The position numbers were made by a program, and so were the translations under genes. From contig JADHYX010000578.1 in NCBI GenBank assembly GCA_027604685.1, positions 1 to 10,686 on the forward strand: a stretch of DNA of 10,686 bases, given 5' to 3'. Numbering within the stretch: the stretch's first letter is position 1; the number at the start of each line of letters is the position of its first letter. This stretch comes from Lobulomyces angularis. Its lineage: Eukaryota; Chytridiomycota; Chytridiomycetes; Lobulomycetales; Lobulomycetaceae. The notes under the pieces were generated by a model. That model was not told where the DNA came from. It made no database searches and saw only the letters and a program-made list of their open reading frames with translations. Shown here piece after piece: positions 7,668 through 10,686 of this stretch.

Positions 7668-9189
7668 TTAAAAAAAAAAAAAGTAAATTATCTCATTCTG
7701 GAATTAAAAGAGCAGAAGAGCCAGCTAAAAGAGTATTTGAAATTACTTCCACCTAGAAGTGACAAATTTTTTAGGATTAACAGTGTATGAATTCGGCAGC
7801 ATAAACCCACTTTATTTACAGTATTTGTCAATAGAGATACTATGATTTCCTACAATTATTGTTCGCTTATGTTCATAAACACTTTTGAAATCCGTGGCCA
7901 TAATCGATGTTGAAAATGTTAGTGAGGTTTGATATAGAAATAAAATGTCAAAACCAACACTCAACAAACTTTGGTAAGTTAACGATATTTGGAATGCAGA
8001 ATTTACAAAATTAAAATTGGACGAGGTTCTTAAAAAAGAGAAAAATCTTGATACTTCTAAATTTCAACTATAACAATTAATCAACTACGTATACGATCAG
8101 TTCTAGTCAACAATGCTAATATACCTCACTTGTTAATTGACCAATTAGATGAACTAGCCTCGGTACATTAAAAGAGCGATTATTTCTTCACCTTTCTTTG
8201 TTCTTCTTGGAAGAAGTGTTGTGGGAAAAGAACTATTTTTGAATATTTATCAAAAAACTATGTTTTTATTTCACCTTTAAAGATTCACGAGAGGATAATT
8301 ATACTCCTGGTTCTATGGATTATCAGAATTTTCTGGGACGCATTGATGATAAACTCAAAAAACAAATTATTAATGATAATCAAAAATATGTTGATCAATA
8401 TATTTAATGTATACTTGTTGCTCATCTTTATCTATTCAATGATCTTTAGCAGAAACTTAAAACGAAATTAACTCCAGAACTTTGGCTATTCGTTCACCTT
8501 TTCCCTGAGCGTTACTATTGTCATAACATTTTTACTGTTTTTGTTGAAGATTTATTTCTTCTTAAGGAGAATGATTTAAAAGACATGCTTAATTCGTTAT
8601 TACAAAATTTTCCTGGAAAGGCACTTGCTATCTTTTTGGTATTAAAACCGTTTTCTTATATCTATATCTTCGTTAACTTTTTTTTTATAATTACATAGTA
8701 AAAACTTAAGAAGCCATTTTTAGGATGAATATCAACTTATAGTTGACGTTGGTTCAGTTTCATTTCCTTCTATATCCACTACCAACCTGTTTATTACTTA
8801 ATGCAATCAAAAATTCAATTTCCAAAGATACAAAAAGATTTATGCTTTTCTTTATATAAAGATGTGATGGTGGTGGTTTGATTGCAGTTTTTATTCAACT
8901 CAAGTTGTCTCATCATGTTTCTGGAGTTACTACACTTTGTACAACCGACCTACTAAAATTCCATCACAATAAAAACAATAGAAAAATTGAAAATTGTATC
9001 GAAGAACGTAAGAAATGCATTGATATAATCAATACCAAATATAACAAAACACACATCGGAATCCTTATTACTTATCCAGAGTCTTCGCCTTCCACCACAT
9101 ATGAAAAGAGAGATAACAATGGTTGGGTTAGGTATGAAAAAGTATTGGACGGTACTCTTGAAAATAGTACTTTTGATGAAACACTCTGA
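7668..9189 (+). pseudogene. Decayed P-loop ATPase-like gene (expanded fungal family, Crinkler-associated type suspected)
   Basis: Protein-like segments follow one another in changing frames. They are: a helical piece 7668-7789 (LILELKEQKSQLKEYLKLL), a piece from ATG 7945 with stops at 7975, 8071 and 8104 (VNDIWNAEFTKLKLDEVL), HLLIDQLDELASVH (about 8125-8170), and a P-loop-like PFFVLLGRSVVGK (8191-8229). The frame shifts inside or just after that P-loop (GKRTIFEYLSKNY continues in the next frame). YFTFKDSREDNYTPGSMDYQ follows in the third frame, running on to about 8638 with stops at 8405 and 8447. A likely 60 bp intron (8639-8698) follows, then SFPSISTTNLFIT (about 8757-8795), and last an open frame 8860-9189 ending STFDETL. 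The P-loop with these downstream segments recalls large ATPase-like, Crinkler-related families of AT-rich fungi. That assignment is from memory. At least three stops and three frameshifts make it non-functional as it stands. Confidence 0.6.
8860..9189 (+). pseudogene. Intact tail exon of the decayed P-loop gene
   Basis: About 109 codons are open after the TAA near 8857, beginning RCDGGGLIAVFIQLKL. The DGGG...F-I-Q-L-K pattern resembles the D...(E/Q)xK core of a restriction-endonuclease-like fold, seen in Q-x-K variants. It continues CIEERKKCIDIINTKYN and IGILITYPESSPSTTYEKRD and ends at TGA 9187-9189. Unlike the upstream part it contains no stop or frameshift. It is probably the last exon of the pseudogene. 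It has no good start codon of its own (an in-frame TTG at 8878 is the only candidate near the 5' end), so I do not call it an independent gene. Confidence 0.5.
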
Positions 9190-9222
9190 TATATTTGGCT
9201 GAAATTATGGCCTAAATAGAGT

Positions 9223-9265
9223 ATATCTATATGTTGATAAAAACAATATTAACTTATATAGATAT
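9223..9265. repeat. Inverted repeat just past the pseudogene
   Basis: ATATCTATAT (9223-9232) pairs perfectly with ATATAGATAT (9256-9265) around a 23-nt loop, 34 bases after the stop. It could help 3' end formation, but it is all A/T apart from one C-G pair, so chance is a real alternative. Confidence 0.35.
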
Positions 9266-9307
9266 TTTTTGAATTAAAATTAATACATTTTTCGCACTTT
9301 TTATTTG

Positions 9308-9672
9308 TTATTTTAACTTTCGTATTAAAATGGAAAACGTTGAAAATGAATTAGAATTGTCCACTTTTATCCTTTTTATACTCGAAAAGAGCCTTTTACA
9401 GTTATCTTTTTCTTTCAATGTTATCATATCTTTTTCCCCATCTCATCTAATTCGTTCTTCAGCTGATCTATTTCTTTTCCAAAGCCATCTTTTTCAATCA
9501 ACTCTTTACTTTCTATGTTGAAACTTTTAAATAATAAAAAAAAAAAAAAAAATTATCTTTTAAGAAATTAAGAAAAAATATTTAGGATCGATTTTTTTTT
9601 CAAAAAGTTTATTATTTAAGCCATTTAAATCTTGTTGATTCAGCTTTAGTTTTTTCACTAGCTCATTAAATT
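9308..9672 (-). pseudogene. Decayed coiled-coil protein gene fragment
   Basis: On the minus strand a candidate exon opens after TTTAACTAG at 9673: FNELVKKLKLNQQDLNGLNN, then KLFEKKI, and meets a stop by about 9570. A second piece (about 9520-9427) reads ESKELIEKDGFGKEIDQLKN then ELDEMGKKI and stops. Shifting frame by one continues as DMITLKEKDNCKRLFSSIKR to a stop at 9310-9308. Leucine spacing and K/E/Q/N content are typical of a long coiled coil. The link between the pieces has no GT donor that I can see, and one frameshift is needed, so it is broken. The plus-strand frame at 9330-9521 is its antisense shadow. The parent protein is not identified. Confidence 0.5.
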
Positions 9673-10472
9673 CTAGTTAAACAACTCAAAATATATTATA
9701 ATTTTTTAATAATAATGCTTTGTAATTGTCTATTTTAGAGGTAACTGTGGTAACACTATGATTTTTTTGTTTTGTAATGAATGGCAGTCAAATTAAATTT
9801 TCATTTGCTGCATGCGAGCAACTGGTATTGCAGGTTACTGCAATATTGCTAAAATAAATTCACAATTATCCATATACAAAAACTGAAAATTTGTTCCTTG
9901 GTACAATTGTCACACTGATTACAAACTTAAAATATCATTTAACAAAAAACAAAGGTAAACAGATTTTTCTTAAACATTATAATTTTTTATGCATGCAAAC
10001 AATAAATTAATAAATTTGATTTTTTTTTTTTTAATCTACAAATACCAATGTATTTAATTTTGAGGAAAATACCAACTTAGATCAATCTCAGTTACATTTA
10101 GAATTTCCCCTCTCCACTTACACAACCATTACCCTCCAAAAATATTAAAAAAAATTAACAGTGAATTTCAATTCTGCTCTCGTAATATTGAGTAAATTCA
10201 GAAACTCAAAAGAAAATGTAAATTACTATGATTGCTTTAGAAAATCTCATTAAGCAAAATTTAAAATAATGTATTCACTAAGTACATATCTTGCTTTTAC
10301 AACATTAAATTGCAACACAAATACGATTTCTTTTAAATGAACACTTTACTATATTTAGACTTTTTTGAGAATCATTCATTCTCTACAAATTGTAAAAAAA
10401 AGCAATAATCTTAATGAGTAGAATTTATATTTAAAAAATACAACAAAAAAAAATTCATATTTAATATGTACA
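9673..10472. other. Gene-poor stretch before the nuclease-like gene
   Basis: AT-rich with no gene I can defend. It contains the hairpin pair at 9805-9845 and one short open fragment on the plus strand, 10035-10148, reading for example NVFNFEENTNLDQSQLHLEF, which has protein-like composition but no start or recognised motif. Confidence 0.45.
9805..9845. repeat. Two adjacent hairpins
   Basis: TTGCT-GCATGCG-AGCAA (9805-9821) is followed four bases later by TATTGCAG-GTTA-CTGCAATA (9826-9845), an 8 bp perfect stem with a four-base loop. They are separated from coding sequence on both sides. They could be part of a structured RNA or the trace of a small mobile element. Confidence 0.45.
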
Positions 10473-10686
10473 TTATATTACATTCCAAAAATCATTACCA
10501 TCTTTTTCAAGTTTTCTGACAACAACATGAGAAGAATTATCCTTAAACGCAATTCCAATTTCCATCAACTTATTGACGTGAGGAGGAATACTTGCTCGAT
10601 ACCTTTTTGAATCAATTTGATCAAGCGCTTCTTGAGATTTTACATCAATTGATTCACCTCCTTCAACAACTTTAAATTCCAGGATA
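10473..10686 (-). CDS. PD-(D/E)XK nuclease-superfamily protein, 3' end (partial)
   Basis: The last 70 codons of a minus-strand gene are visible; the 5' part lies beyond the window edge. The fragment opens ILEFKVVEGG, where E-F-K fits the (D/E)-x-K of the PD-(D/E)XK nuclease core. It is followed by SQEALDQIDSKRYRASI, which matches the usual 'aleQI..k.Y' helix of the PDDEXK_9 type (often fused to the AAA-ATPase-like domain), and by MEIGIAFKDNSSHVVV, the closing strand of that family ('iGi.F'). It ends NDFWNVI with TAA at 10475-10473. In this family the catalytic aspartate lies upstream of what is visible, so activity cannot be judged. Such ATPase-nuclease proteins are frequent in expanded families of some AT-rich fungi. 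No frameshift is visible. Exon boundaries upstream are unknown. Confidence 0.75.
   Translation of the reverse strand, partial: ILEFKVVEGGESIDVKSQEALDQIDSKRYRASIPPHVNKLMEIGIAFKDNSSHVVVRKLEKDGNDFWNVI

Noticed and set aside
7973..8000. GTAAGT at 7974 as a splice donor avoiding the stop at 7975
   Set aside because: The nearest acceptor would give an intron of under 30 bases, far shorter than all others here, and later stops remain.
9330..9521. A 63-codon plus-strand open frame starting at a good ATG
   Set aside because: It is the antisense of the coiled-coil remnant, whose minus-strand reading has the more convincing composition.
1..10686. Many short A or T tracts considered as CRISPR-like repeats or retroposon tails
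   Set aside because: They are homopolymers without regular spacers, and no target-site duplications were visible beside them.

Overview
The window is very AT-rich eukaryotic nuclear DNA. Poly-A/poly-T tracts are everywhere, and the genes carry short (56-83 bp) GT-AG introns, so almost none reads as a single open frame. None of the genes has a ribosome binding site or an operon layout. The compact introns and the mix of families suggest a fungus: small secreted proteins, a fungal-type AIG1-like G-domain protein, a decayed P-loop ATPase-like gene and a PD-(D/E)XK nuclease-like gene. An AT-rich Glomeromycotina (arbuscular mycorrhizal, Rhizophagus-like) genome is my best guess. This rests on remembered family content, not on a search.

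Left part (1-2.7 kb): two paralogous three-exon genes on the minus strand (86-610 and 2088-2614) encode 136-residue secreted proteins. Between them, around 1.42-1.75 kb, lies a possible coding remnant on the plus strand. Next comes a gene-poor stretch (2.7-4.3 kb) with two diverged copies of a dispersed repeat and a long-arm hairpin. It is followed by an unusually GC-rich open stretch on the minus strand (4359-4625) that contains a consensus 5' splice site.

Middle (4.79-6.17 kb): a four-exon minus-strand gene codes for a 386-residue AIG1/GIMAP-like P-loop protein with a coiled coil and a C-terminal Cys/His cluster. Its Walker A and base-recognition motifs look degenerate, so it may not bind or hydrolyse GTP normally. 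Upstream, reading the other way, a TATA box and a good start codon (6650-6836) head a reading frame that runs into a poly-A tract and stops soon after.

Right part (7.6-10.7 kb): a decayed plus-strand gene of P-loop type (about 7668-9189) with several stops and frameshifts ends in an intact conserved-looking tail. A decayed minus-strand coiled-coil gene (9308-9672) follows, then a stretch with two adjacent hairpins. The 3' end of a minus-strand PD-(D/E)XK nuclease-like gene (10473-10686) runs off the window.

No pathway links these genes. The layout looks like an accessory, repeat-rich fungal region where expanded families (secreted proteins, P-loop proteins, nuclease-like proteins) duplicate and decay.
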